From DATFQE01 sp963738205 (GTDB lineage: Bacteria; Actinomycetota; Thermoleophilia; Gaiellales; Gaiellaceae), in the NCBI GenBank assembly GCA_963738205.1, contig CAVTVQ010000009.1:186001-250000 (forward strand): a stretch of 64,000 nt of DNA, read 5' to 3'. Position 1 is the stretch's first letter, and each line of letters starts with the position of its first letter. The translations under genes and the position numbers were made by a program. Below, in pieces: positions 1-10,209 of the stretch. Under the pieces are notes generated by a model. It saw nothing but the letters and a program-made list of their open reading frames with translations. It was not told the origin of the DNA and made no database searches.

Positions 1-1
1 G

Positions 2-1330
2 ATCAACCTGGCGACCCTGAGTGAGGCGCCGGACAGCAGCGGACTCAGCGCGGTCGTCACAGAGCTGAAGGGCGGCGATTGGGCGCAGGCGATCGGGATG
101 TGGAAGGGCGCGGACGAGCCCTTGTGGGTCGGAACCACGCCCGACGAGCTGCAGTACGCGTATTGCATCGGGACCTCGCGCGGCGAGACGTCATGGTGCG
201 ACGGCGATCTCCCCGCTGACTCCGACCACCTCTGGGTGACGATCCAGGCGCCCCGGGGCACGGCCGCGCAGCTCGCCCCGTACAGCGCCGTGACGGACAT
301 CCACGGCGTCGATGACTATCCCGTCACCTGGACGAACCGCTTCGACCCGAAGCTCCACGACGTCGGCCGGTGGACGGAGACGCTCGCCTCGATCACGCCG
401 AACCACGCCGTGTGGACGACGCTCCAGGTCTGTGCGAGCGGAAGCGACAACGACCCCACCGGCGAGTTCGTGCTGCCGACGCGCGAGCAGGAGCGCTACA
501 TGCTCTACGACGCCATCATCAACGGCGCGCGCAGCCTCGCCTTCTACGGCGGCAACATCAACCGCTGCTGGGCGGCGCAGGACACGGCGTTTCAGTGGAA
601 CTGGACGTTCTGGGACTCCGTTCTCGGCGACCTGATCCGCGAGATCAGCGCTGTGAGCCCGATCGCGCCGGCGCTCGTCAGCCCCGAGACGACGCAGGTG
701 CCGACGAGCAGCGACCCGACGACGCAGCTGATCAGCCGTCGCGGCGCGACGAGCGACGACCTCTGGGTGATCGCGGCGCGCAGCGGCGACGGCTCTCAAC
801 CGGTGACGATCGGCGGCCTGCCGTCGACCGTGCGGACCGGCACGGTGTACACCGAAGGCCGCTCCGTTTCGGTGAACGACGGGTCGTTCACCGACACGTT
901 CGATCGCTGGGACGTGCACGTCTACCACTTCCGCAACGAGCCGCCGCCGCCGCCGCCCGCACCGCCTCCGGCACCGCCGCCGCCCGTGCCACCGTCCGAG
1001 CCCGCGGCGACGCCGACGCGGACGGCCTCACGGCTGGTGAGCGCCGGCCTGTCGACCGTGCCCAGGTCTCCTCGCGCGGGCCGGCTCTACACCGCCCGCC
1101 TGCGGGTCGTCACCGAGACCGGCTCGCCGGTTCGCAGCGGTGCTGTCCGGTGCACCGCCCGCGTCGGCAAGACGATCCTGAGGTCGCTCACCAGGCGCTG
1201 GAAGAACGGCTACGCCACATGCGCCTGGAAGCTGCCGAGGTCGGCGCGCGGGAAGCGGCTGCAGATCTCGATCGGCGTGACGAAGAACGGTCGGACGCTG
1301 ACCCGCCGGCTCTCCCGCCGCGTCAGCTGA
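2..1330 (+). CDS. secreted glycoside-hydrolase-like protein, 5' end missing
   Basis: The frame is open from the first base of the window, so the N-terminus lies outside. The visible part reads like the second half of a TIM-barrel glycosidase-like enzyme: a DIHGVDDYPV segment, a YDAIINGAR segment followed by FYGGN, and many Trp residues. It is followed by a proline-rich linker (about nt 940-1010) and a basic Ig-like C-terminal domain with two Cys. That architecture suits an exported cell-surface protein. No substrate can be named. It ends in an 8-bp overlap with the convergent metallo-hydrolase gene. The glycosidase assignment is an inference from fold-like motifs, not from recognised catalytic residues. 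Confidence 0.6.
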   Translation: MNLATLSEAPDSSGLSAVVTELKGGDWAQAIGMWKGADEPLWVGTTPDELQYAYCIGTSRGETSWCDGDLPADSDHLWVTIQAPRGTAAQLAPYSAVTDIHGVDDYPVTWTNRFDPKLHDVGRWTETLASITPNHAVWTTLQVCASGSDNDPTGEFVLPTREQERYMLYDAIINGARSLAFYGGNINRCWAAQDTAFQWNWTFWDSVLGDLIREISAVSPIAPALVSPETTQVPTSSDPTTQLISRRGATSDDLWVIAARSGDGSQPVTIGGLPSTVRTGTVYTEGRSVSVNDGSFTDTFDRWDVHVYHFRNEPPPPPPAPPPAPPPPVPPSEPAATPTRTASRLVSAGLSTVPRSPRAGRLYTARLRVVTETGSPVRSGAVRCTARVGKTILRSLTRRWKNGYATCAWKLPRSARGKRLQISIGVTKNGRTLTRRLSRRVS

Positions 1331-2261
1331 CGGCCGCGTACTCGACGACGTCGTCGCCGAGCCGCACCGCCTGGTCGCGCTGGACGAGGTACTCGACGTG
1401 GGCGCGCGTCTCGGCGAGCGCGAAGCGGCGCAGCGCCGGAGACAGCTGGTCGGGCCAGAGCGCGAACGACACGTCGTAGGCCGTCTGTGGTGCCGATCCA
1501 AGCGCAGCGGCCGCTTGCTCGAGGCGCTCGTGGTGATGGGCGATGAGCTCCCGCGCGCGGCCGGCCGGGTCCTCGATCGCATCGCCGTGGCCGCCGAAGG
1601 CGATCCGTGGCGTGAGCCCGGCCATCAGCTCCAGCGACGTGAGGTAGTCGCCGAGGGGATCCGGCCGCGAGTCGGGGTAGAGCCCGACGTTCGGCGTGAT
1701 GCTCGCGAGCAACGCGTCGCCGGCGATCAACACGCCGTCGCGAGCAAGGGCGATGTGCCCGTCTGCGTGACCCGGAACCGGCAGGACCTGCCAGCCGTCG
1801 ACGGAGTCGCCCGGCGTGAGGGGCTCGGGATCGGGCGAATAGCGCACCATCTTTCGCAGCGCCCCGGCTTCGCGACGGAAGACGGCGATCTCGTCGTCGG
1901 GCACGCCGTGCGTGCGCAGGTACTCCGGGACCCGCTCGGAGATCCGGTCCTCGCCCCAGGTGCGGACGCACTGGCCGTAGTCCTCGGCTCCCTGGAACAC
2001 GGTCGCGCCCGTCAGTTCGGCCAGGTCCGCCGCCGCGCCCACGTGATCGGGGTGGAAGTGCGTGACGACGATCCGCTCCACCGGCCCCTCGAGCTCGGCC
2101 AGGAGCAACGCCCAGCGGTCACGTGCACCGGGCAGCCCGAGGCCAGTATCCACGACCGTCCACGACCCGTCGGCGGCGGGGAGTAGGTAGCAGTGCACGT
2201 GGTCGATTCCGAGTGGCAGCGCGAAGGTCACGCGCCGTACGCCGCCGTCCATCTCACGCAT
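1323..2261 (-). CDS. metallo-beta-lactamase-fold hydrolase
   Basis: A 312-residue protein of the MBL-fold hydrolase superfamily (glyoxalase II/beta-lactamase-like). The zinc signature THFHPDHVG is clear, and further metal positions are seen as PGHADGH and GGHGD. The family hydrolyses thioesters, lactones or phosphoesters through a dinuclear zinc site; the substrate here is unknown. The C-terminal third (EHYLVQRD-like, winged helix) matches long MBL proteins that act on acyl-thioester-type substrates. The ATG at 2261 was chosen because it is close to the divergent livG promoter. Longer upstream readings would run antisense through livG and are not credible. Confidence 0.85.
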   Translation of the reverse strand: MREMDGGVRRVTFALPLGIDHVHCYLLPAADGSWTVVDTGLGLPGARDRWALLLAELEGPVERIVVTHFHPDHVGAAADLAELTGATVFQGAEDYGQCVRTWGEDRISERVPEYLRTHGVPDDEIAVFRREAGALRKMVRYSPDPEPLTPGDSVDGWQVLPVPGHADGHIALARDGVLIAGDALLASITPNVGLYPDSRPDPLGDYLTSLELMAGLTPRIAFGGHGDAIEDPAGRARELIAHHHERLEQAAAALGSAPQTAYDVSFALWPDQLSPALRRFALAETRAHVEYLVQRDQAVRLGDDVVEYAAVS

Positions 2262-2294
2262 GGCGCTATTCAAGCGGCTTATGATCCTCGCCCC

Positions 2295-3727
<1,433 letters not shown>

Positions 3728-3784
3728 GTGGCTGCCCCCGCGACATCCTCCGGCCCCCGACGCGCGATGAGACTGCGCCATGCC

Positions 3785-3858
3785 GCGTCCTCAGTCGCAC
3801 GCTACGCGTCCGAGTCAGACGACGCTCCCTGCGTCCTTGCCTGGCTTGCTCCTCGCAC
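3785..3858 (-). repeat. dispersed intergenic repeat, copy B (possible structured RNA or mobile repeat)
   Basis: This is the main content of the 167-bp gap between livF and livH. Read on the minus strand it begins GTGCGAGG, contains the 20-mer GGCAAGGACGCAGGGAGCGT and ends GCGACTGAGGACGC. The same 20-mer and 14-mer recur in the same order on the plus strand at 31522-31583. The intervening bases differ, but in each copy they can form a short hairpin (here CGTC with GACG). Seen directly; function unknown. Confidence 0.7.
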
Positions 3859-3894
3859 GCCGGGAATCCGGAAATGTCACGAGGACAACCACTG

Positions 3895-4776
3895 ATGGCC
3901 GACTTCATCCAGCAGGTCGTCAGCGGGCTCGCGTCGGGCTCAATCTTCGCCAGCCTGGCGCTGGCGCTCGTCCTGATCTACCGGGCGACGGACGTCGTCA
4001 ACTTCGCCCAGGGCGAGATGGCCACCTTCTCGACCTACATCGCGTGGTCGCTGATGAACCACGGCATCTCGTACTGGCCGGCGTTCGTGCTGACGTTGGG
4101 GCTCTCCTTCCTCGGCGGCGCAGCGATCGAGCGGACGCTGATCCGGCCGGTCGAGCGCCGTCCCGAGATCGCGATCGTGATCGTGACGATCGGCCTGCTG
4201 ATCGCGCTCAACGGTCTCGTCGGCTGGATCTGGGGTGCGGAGGTGAAGGCGTTCGACAGCCCGTTCCCGAACGAGTCGTGGCAGATCGGCGACGTGGCCA
4301 TCTCGCAGCAGGACGTCGGCACCTTGTTCGTGACCCTGCTGACCGTTGCTGCGCTCTGGGCGTTCTTCCGCTTCACGACGCTCGGGCTCGTCATGCGGGC
4401 GGTCGCCAACGACAAGGCCGCCAGTCGGCTGATGGGCGTCCGCGTGGGGTTGATGCTCGCCCTCGGCTGGGGGCTCGCGGCCATGCTCGGGGCAGTCGCC
4501 GGAATGATGGCCGCGCCCGTCCTCTTCCTCGACCCGACGATGATGCTCATCGTCCTGATCTACGCGTTCGCCGCCGCCGTCCTCGGCGGCATCGACAGCC
4601 CGATCGGCGCCATCGTCGGCGGTCTGACCCTCGGCGTCATCATCAATCTCCTCGGCGCGTACGTGGACTTCGTCGGGAGCGAGCTGAGGCTCCCGAGCGC
4701 CCTGTTCGTGCTCCTCGTGGTCCTGCTGATCAGGCCCCAGGGGCTGTTCGGCCACGCGGTGGTGCGCCGGGTCTGA
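3895..4776 (+). CDS. livH: LIV-type ABC transporter permease LivH
   Basis: A 293-residue inner-membrane permease with about eight hydrophobic segments. It shows the typical LivH opening (GLASGSIFASLALALVLIYR), the conserved NFAQGEMA motif and the C-terminal RPQGLFG signature. It forms the translocation path together with LivM. The ATG at 3895 was chosen because it gives the usual N-terminus; an in-frame ATG at 3874 would add seven residues. It sits after a 167-bp gap holding a dispersed repeat and overlaps livM by one base (TGATG). Confidence 0.9.
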   Translation: MADFIQQVVSGLASGSIFASLALALVLIYRATDVVNFAQGEMATFSTYIAWSLMNHGISYWPAFVLTLGLSFLGGAAIERTLIRPVERRPEIAIVIVTIGLLIALNGLVGWIWGAEVKAFDSPFPNESWQIGDVAISQQDVGTLFVTLLTVAALWAFFRFTTLGLVMRAVANDKAASRLMGVRVGLMLALGWGLAAMLGAVAGMMAAPVLFLDPTMMLIVLIYAFAAAVLGGIDSPIGAIVGGLTLGVIINLLGAYVDFVGSELRLPSALFVLLVVLLIRPQGLFGHAVVRRV

Positions 4777-5867
4777 TGGCACGCTGGTTCCCGATCGCGC
4801 TCAGGGCCGTCATCCTGGCCGGCTCGGTCGTCGTGATCGCCGTCCTGCCGAGGTTCATGGGCGAGTTCCGGCTCTCGCAGTTCACGTTCGTCGCGCTCTA
4901 CTTCATCGCGATCCTCGGACTGAACATCCTCACCGGCTACAACGGTCAGATCTCGCTCGCGCAGGGGGCCTTCATGGGCATCGGCGCCTACGTCAGCGCG
5001 CTGCTGATCCTAGGCCGCCCGGGCCTCGAGCTCTACCAGCTCGACCCGCCCGGCTGGCTCCCCCTCGGCGACGGCATGACGCCGGTGTTCACGATCCCGA
5101 TCGCCGGCGTCGTGACCGGCGTGATCGGGGTCCTGTTCGGGATTCCGGCTCTGCGCCTCGCGGGCGTCTCGCTCGCGCTAGCGACCTTCGCGATGGCCGT
5201 GTCGCTGCCGACCGTCGCCAAGCGGTTCGAGAACGTCACGGGCGGCGGCGGCGGCATCGGCTTGACCCTTCCCGAGACGCCCTTCGGGTGGGACATCTCT
5301 ACGCGGCACTGGCTCTACTACGAAGCCTGGGTGACGGCGGGGATCATGTTCGTCTTTGCGTGGCTGATGGTGCGCGGCCGGCTGGGACGAGCCTGGCGTT
5401 CGATCCGCGACGGCGAGGTGGCGGCGATCTCCTCCGGCATCAGCCCCAGGCTCTACAAGACGCTGGCCTTCGGCGTCTCCTCCTTCTACGCCGGCGTCGC
5501 CGGCGCGCTCCTGGTGATCGAGGTGTCCTTCGTCAACCCGGACACGTTCCCGGTCGGCCTGTCGATCCTGCTGCTCGCCAGCGCCGTGATCGGCGGGCTC
5601 GGCTCGCTCGGAGGAGTGATCTTCGGAGCGCTTCTGCTCGAATTCCTTCCTGTGTACTCGCAAAATCCGCCTCTGATCTCGACAGAGTTCTCGACCCAGG
5701 CGCCGTCCGTCGTGTTCGGCGCGCTGCTGATCTTGATCGTCTTCCTGCTGCCCGGAGGGTTCGCAGGTCTGTTCCGGCGCCTCGCTGCGGTGTTAAATGG
5801 AGTCGTGCGGCGTCTTACTGAGGGGGGTCGGCCCGTGCCGGCTTCCTCGACAAGGAGGGAAGGATGA
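4776..5867 (+). CDS. livM: LIV-type ABC transporter permease LivM
   Basis: A 363-residue membrane permease partner of LivH. It contains the conserved family stretch LNILTGYNGQISLAQGAFMG and the motif RSIRDGEVAA (the EAA-type loop that docks on the ATPases), plus several hydrophobic helices. Its ATG overlaps the livH stop and its own stop overlaps the binding-protein ATG (ATGA at 5864), so livH, livM and the binding-protein gene form one tight translational unit. Confidence 0.92.
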   Translation: MARWFPIALRAVILAGSVVVIAVLPRFMGEFRLSQFTFVALYFIAILGLNILTGYNGQISLAQGAFMGIGAYVSALLILGRPGLELYQLDPPGWLPLGDGMTPVFTIPIAGVVTGVIGVLFGIPALRLAGVSLALATFAMAVSLPTVAKRFENVTGGGGGIGLTLPETPFGWDISTRHWLYYEAWVTAGIMFVFAWLMVRGRLGRAWRSIRDGEVAAISSGISPRLYKTLAFGVSSFYAGVAGALLVIEVSFVNPDTFPVGLSILLLASAVIGGLGSLGGVIFGALLLEFLPVYSQNPPLISTEFSTQAPSVVFGALLILIVFLLPGGFAGLFRRLAAVLNGVVRRLTEGGRPVPASSTRREG

Positions 5868-7123
5868 GGAAAGCCCTACTTCTGGCGGGCGCGTTGCTTG
5901 CCACGGTCGCCGGTCTGTCATCGGCAACGGCGGCCCCGGAGCGGACGCTTGCTCCGAGCGCGACCCCGGGGGTGACTGGCCGGAGCATCACGATCGGCGG
6001 CACGTTCCCGCTGAGCGGCCCCGCGTCGCTCTACGCGCCGATCCCACGTGGCATGGCCGCGTACTTCAGCTACATCAACTCGCGGAAGAGCAAGGTCGAC
6101 GGCAAGCGTGGCGTCTACGGCCGGCAGATCGTGTGGAAGTACTACGACGACCAGTACAACCCGGCGCAGACGGTTCAGCTGACGAACAAGCTGATCCTGC
6201 AGGACAAGATCTTCGCCGACGTGGGATCTCTGGGCACCGAGCACAACCAGGCAATCCGCCCGTTGCTCAACAGCCGCAAGGTCCCGCACATCATGGTGTC
6301 GACGGGCGCGAGCTTCTGGGGAACACAGCGCGCGGAGTTCCCGTACACGATGGGCTGGCAGCCCGACTACATCTCCGAGGGTCGCGTCTACGGCAGGTGG
6401 ATCACGCAGAACGCGCCGAACGCGAAGATCGCGATCTTCTACCAGAACGACGACTACGGGAAGGACTACCTGAACGGCGTCAAGCAGGGCCTCGGCTCGA
6501 AGCAGAACCTGATCGTCTCCGAGCAGAGCTACGAGGTCACGGATGCCACCTACGGGTCGCAGATCGCCAGGCAGCGCCTGTCGGGAGCCGACACGTGGGT
6601 ACTGCTCACGACTCCGACGCCGACGGTGCGGGCGATCGCGACCGCGAAGGCGCTCAACTGGAAGCCGAACCAGATCGTGATCAACTCGGTCGCCGCGACC
6701 GACACCGTCATGAGCACGGCCGTCCAGCGTGCCGGTCAGGACTTCGTCAACGGGGCGATCAGCACCGGCTACCTGAAGAACCCGACCAATCCGAAGTACC
6801 GCAAGGACTCTGCGGTCCGGCAGTACAACCAGCTGATGGGCAAGTACGGCCCGTCGGGTGCGAACCGGGCGGACACGTTCTACTACTACGGCTTCGCGAA
6901 GGGCTACGACGTCGTCAAGCTGCTCTACGCGGCCGGGAAGAACCCGACGCGTTCGTCGCTGATGAAGGCCACGCAGGCCATGAACTGGGTGAACCCGTAC
7001 ATGATCAAGGGGGTCGTCACGAAGACGACCAAGAAGGACAACTTCCCCCTCGACCAGATCAAGATCGTCCAGTACAACAACGGTTCCTGGAGCGAGCACA
7101 GCGCGCTCTTCAAGGGCAGGTAA
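5864..7123 (+). CDS. LIV-type ABC transporter substrate-binding protein
   Basis: A 419-residue exported binding protein (type I periplasmic-binding fold, LivJ-like). The first ~23 residues form a signal peptide (basic MRK, hydrophobic core, SSATAAPE cleavage area). A glycine-rich start of the mature domain (ITIGGTFPLSGP) and the VSTGAS ligand-pocket segment follow. A strong ribosome site (AAGGAGGGAAGG) lies just before the ATG. It delivers ligand to LivH/LivM. A branched-chain amino acid or a short organic acid/amide is possible; the nearby acyl-CoA genes do not settle it. A perfect 11-bp terminator hairpin follows. Confidence 0.9.
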   Translation: MRKALLLAGALLATVAGLSSATAAPERTLAPSATPGVTGRSITIGGTFPLSGPASLYAPIPRGMAAYFSYINSRKSKVDGKRGVYGRQIVWKYYDDQYNPAQTVQLTNKLILQDKIFADVGSLGTEHNQAIRPLLNSRKVPHIMVSTGASFWGTQRAEFPYTMGWQPDYISEGRVYGRWITQNAPNAKIAIFYQNDDYGKDYLNGVKQGLGSKQNLIVSEQSYEVTDATYGSQIARQRLSGADTWVLLTTPTPTVRAIATAKALNWKPNQIVINSVAATDTVMSTAVQRAGQDFVNGAISTGYLKNPTNPKYRKDSAVRQYNQLMGKYGPSGANRADTFYYYGFAKGYDVVKLLYAAGKNPTRSSLMKATQAMNWVNPYMIKGVVTKTTKKDNFPLDQIKIVQYNNGSWSEHSALFKGR

Positions 7124-7136
7124 GACGAACGTGGGG

Positions 7137-7163
7137 GAGGGCCCGGCCTAGCGCCGGGCCCTC
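7137..7163 (+). terminator. intrinsic-type terminator hairpin after the ABC operon
   Basis: Perfect 11-bp inverted repeat: arm GAGGGCCCGGC at 7137-7147, loop CTAGC, arm GCCGGGCCCTC at 7153-7163. It is followed by CTCGTT rather than a long T run. Placed 13 nt after the binding-protein stop and 9 nt before the next gene's GTG. Confidence 0.85.
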
Positions 7164-7172
7164 CTCGTTCAC

Positions 7173-8324
7173 GTGGACTTCACGCTCGACTCCGACCAGG
7201 AGCTCATCCGCGCCACGGCGCGCGAGTTCCTCGACCGCGAGGTCACGCCGTACGCGCGCGACTGGGATCGCAGCGAGACGATGGATCGCGGGATCGTCGC
7301 CAAGCTCGCCGAGATCGGCTTCCTCGGCGCCTCGCTGCCGGCCGAGCACGGCGGGATGGGGCTGGACACGATCTCCTACTGCCTCGTCATGGAGGAGCTC
7401 GGCCGTGCCGACTCGTCGGTGCGGGGCATCGTCTCGGTGCAGAACGGGCTCGTCGGCAAGACCGTGGCCAAATGGGCGACGGACGAGCAGCGCGAGGAGT
7501 GGCTGCCGAAGCTCGCCTCGGGGGAGGCGCTCGGCTGCTACGCACTGACCGAGCCGGGATCGGGCTCGGACCCGTCGAGCCTGGTCACGCGGGCCGAGCG
7601 CGACGGCGGCGACTGGCTGATCACGGGCTCCAAGATCTTCATCACGCTTGGAACATGGGCTGCGTTGGCGCTCGTGTTTGCCCGCACGGGCGGCGAGGGC
7701 GCGCGCGGGATCACGTGCTTCCTCGTTCCGACGGATTCCGAGGGCTTCGAGGCGCGGCCGATCAAGGGCAAGCTCGGGCTCCGAGCCCAGGACACGGGCG
7801 AGCTCTTCCTCGAGCGCGTCCGCGTGCCGGACTCGGCTCGGCTCGGCGCTGAGGGCGAAGGCTTCAAGGTCGCGATGTCGGCCCTCGACAACGGGCGTAT
7901 CTCGCTCGCGGCGGGCTGCGTCGGGATCGCGCAGGGCTGCCTCGACGCTTCGGTCGACTACGCCAGGGAGCGCACGCAGTTCGGCAAGCCGATCGCCGGC
8001 TTCCAGCTCGTCCAGGACCTGCTCGCCGACATCTCGGTCGAGGCGGACGCGGCGCGGTTGCTGACGTGGCGCGCCGCATCGCTCGCGGACCGGGGCGAGC
8101 GGCACACGCTGGAGTCGTCGGTGGCGAAGTACTACGCGAGCGAGGTGTCGGTCCGCGCCGCCAACGCCGCCGTCCAGGTGCACGGCGGCTACGGCTACGT
8201 GGACGAGTACCCGGTCGGGAAATACCTGAGAGACGCCCGGGTCACTACGCTCTACGAGGGCACCAGCCAGGTGCAGAAGCTCATCATCGGCCGCGCACTC
8301 ACAGGAGAGAACGCCTTTGTCTGA
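7173..8324 (+). CDS. acyl-CoA dehydrogenase
   Basis: A 383-residue, full-length FAD-dependent acyl-CoA dehydrogenase that oxidises acyl-CoA to 2-enoyl-CoA. Landmarks are the FAD/acyl-CoA segment CYALTEPGSGSDP, the ITGSKIFI strand, VQVHGGYGY and the catalytic-Glu region LYEGTSQVQKLIIGRAL near the C-terminus. It starts at a GTG 9 nt after the terminator stem and overlaps the thiolase gene by 8 bp, so the two are co-expressed and likely act in the same beta-oxidation-type path. The electron acceptor would be ETF, which is not encoded here. Confidence 0.92.
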   Translation: MDFTLDSDQELIRATAREFLDREVTPYARDWDRSETMDRGIVAKLAEIGFLGASLPAEHGGMGLDTISYCLVMEELGRADSSVRGIVSVQNGLVGKTVAKWATDEQREEWLPKLASGEALGCYALTEPGSGSDPSSLVTRAERDGGDWLITGSKIFITLGTWAALALVFARTGGEGARGITCFLVPTDSEGFEARPIKGKLGLRAQDTGELFLERVRVPDSARLGAEGEGFKVAMSALDNGRISLAAGCVGIAQGCLDASVDYARERTQFGKPIAGFQLVQDLLADISVEADAARLLTWRAASLADRGERHTLESSVAKYYASEVSVRAANAAVQVHGGYGYVDEYPVGKYLRDARVTTLYEGTSQVQKLIIGRALTGENAFV

Positions 8325-9465
8325 AGCAGTGATCGTCTCCGCCGCCCGGACGCCGATCGGTCGCGCGCGCAAGGGCTCGCTCGTCGACGCGCGTCCCGAC
8401 GACCTGGCGGGCTTCGCGATCGACGCAGCCCTGAAGCCGGTGCCCGAGCTCGACCGGGCCGAGATCGTCGACGTCATGGTCGGCTGCGGCTTCCCCGAGC
8501 AGCGCCAGGGCATGAACCTCGGCCGCCGCGCCGCGCTGCTCGCCGGTCTCCCCGACAGCGTGCCGGGCACGACCGTGAACCGCTTCTGCGCGTCATCGCT
8601 GCAGACCATCCGGATGGCGTTCCACGCGATCAAGGCCGGCGAGGGCGACGCCTACGTCGCCGCCGGTGTCGAGTCGATCACCCAGGTCGACGGCTATCCG
8701 AAGGATTCGGAGGAGCTCCATCCCAAGCTGTTCGGCGACGACGCGCCGATCGCCAACGTCTACATCCCGATGGGCCTGACGGCCGAGAACGTCGCCGAGC
8801 GCTGGAACGTCTCGCGCGAGGACATGGACCGCTTCGCCCAGCGCTCGCAGGAGCGGGCGGTGGCGGCGCAGGACTCGGGCTTCTTCGCGCGCGAGATCAG
8901 GCCCTGGGACGGCGTGGCGGCCGACGACGGGCCGCGCCGCGGCTCCACGCTCGAGGCGCTCGGTGAGCTGGAGCCGGCGTTCAAGCCGGGCGGCAAGGTA
9001 ACGGCCGGCAACGCGTGCCCGCTGAACGACGGCGCCGCCGCCGTGATCGTCATGTCCGAGGAGCGCGCCCGCGAGCTGGGGATCGCGCCGCGGGCGCGGA
9101 TCATCGCCTCGTCGGTCTCGGGCGTCGAGCCGGAGATCATGGGCGTCGGGCCGATCGAGGCGGTGCGCAAGGTGCTCGCCCAGGCCGGAATGACGATCGA
9201 CGACGTGGACGTGATGGAGCTGAACGAGGCCTTCGCGGCTCAAGTGATCCCCGTCTGCCGTGACCTCGGGGTCGATCCCTTCGGCGAGAAGCTCAACCCG
9301 CACGGCGGGGCGATCGCGCTGGGGCATCCGTACGGCATGACCGGCGCACGCATTATGTGCACGCTGCTCAACGACCTCGACACACTCGACGGGACGATCG
9401 GCCTCGAGACGATGTGCGTCGGCGGCGGCCAGGGCATGGCGATGCTCGTCGAGCGCCTGCACTGA
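8317..9465 (+). CDS. thiolase (acetyl-CoA C-acyltransferase)
   Basis: A 382-residue degradative-type thiolase that cleaves 3-oxoacyl-CoA with CoA to release acetyl-CoA. The nucleophilic Cys is in NRFCASSLQTI, the catalytic His in GGAIALGHPYGMTGAR, and the second Cys in ETMCVGGGQGMAM. It starts at a TTG overlapping the acyl-CoA dehydrogenase. The hydratase/dehydrogenase steps between the two enzymes are not in this operon but may be supplied by MaoC and SDR genes elsewhere in the window. Confidence 0.93.
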   Translation: MSEAVIVSAARTPIGRARKGSLVDARPDDLAGFAIDAALKPVPELDRAEIVDVMVGCGFPEQRQGMNLGRRAALLAGLPDSVPGTTVNRFCASSLQTIRMAFHAIKAGEGDAYVAAGVESITQVDGYPKDSEELHPKLFGDDAPIANVYIPMGLTAENVAERWNVSREDMDRFAQRSQERAVAAQDSGFFAREIRPWDGVAADDGPRRGSTLEALGELEPAFKPGGKVTAGNACPLNDGAAAVIVMSEERARELGIAPRARIIASSVSGVEPEIMGVGPIEAVRKVLAQAGMTIDDVDVMELNEAFAAQVIPVCRDLGVDPFGEKLNPHGGAIALGHPYGMTGARIMCTLLNDLDTLDGTIGLETMCVGGGQGMAMLVERLH

Positions 9466-10202
9466 CGAGCCCTCTGCTGCTGATCGCCGGGCTCGGCCAG
9501 GGCGCCTGGGTCTGGCGCGACGTCGTGCCGCTCCTGTCGGGCGACCGGCGCGTGCTCGTCTTCGACCACCGCGGTACGGGCCTGCGGAACGAGGAGCCGG
9601 CCCGGCGGTCGGTCGCCGAGCTCGCGGAGGATGCGCTCGTCCAGGTCGACGGGCCTGCAGACATCGTCGGGCTGTCGATGGGCGGCTACATCGCCCTCAC
9701 GATCGCATCGACTCAGCCGGAGGTGGTGCGGTCGCTCGTCCTCGCAGGGACGGGCGCCGGCGGGCCCGACCGCGTTCGCCGGCCCGCCCACGTGGCGGCT
9801 GCTTTCACTGCGGGTCTGCGTCAGCCCTACGACGAGTTCGCGCGGCGCACCATGCCGTACACGTTCGCGGACGGCTGGACGGAGGCGCACCCCGAGCGCT
9901 TCGAGGAGATCCTGGCCGCACGGCTGGAGCGGCCGACGCCGTACTCGACGATCGTCGAGCACGCCGAGGCGTGCTACGCGTTCTACCGGGCCGGCTGCGA
10001 GGTCGAGTGCATCGCCGCGCCGGCGCTGGTGGTCCACGGCTCCGAGGACTGGATCGTCCCGGTCGAGAACGGCCGGCGCCTCGCGGAGCGGCTGCCCAAC
10101 GCCGAGTACGTCGAGCTGCCCCGCCACGGCCACAATCTCCCGCTCGAGGCCCCGGAGACGTTCGCCGACCTGGTTCGCGGCTTCCTCGAGCGGGTGCGAT
10201 AG
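9462..10202 (+). CDS. alpha/beta-fold hydrolase (probable CTG start)
   Basis: A ~246-residue alpha/beta hydrolase. The oxyanion loop follows LLLIAGLGQG, the nucleophile elbow is GLSMGG (Ser), an acid lies around HGSEDWIVP and the His is in PRHGHNLP. Substrate unknown; esters, lactones or thioesters are typical. In this frame there is no ATG, GTG or TTG near the expected N-terminus. The first sensible codon is CTG at 9462, whose last two bases begin the thiolase TGA stop (CTGA). A start at that CTG by re-initiation is the simplest reading, so the exact start is uncertain. Confidence 0.8.
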   Translation: MTSPLLLIAGLGQGAWVWRDVVPLLSGDRRVLVFDHRGTGLRNEEPARRSVAELAEDALVQVDGPADIVGLSMGGYIALTIASTQPEVVRSLVLAGTGAGGPDRVRRPAHVAAAFTAGLRQPYDEFARRTMPYTFADGWTEAHPERFEEILAARLERPTPYSTIVEHAEACYAFYRAGCEVECIAAPALVVHGSEDWIVPVENGRRLAERLPNAEYVELPRHGHNLPLEAPETFADLVRGFLERVR

Positions 10203-10209
10203 TCCGGGC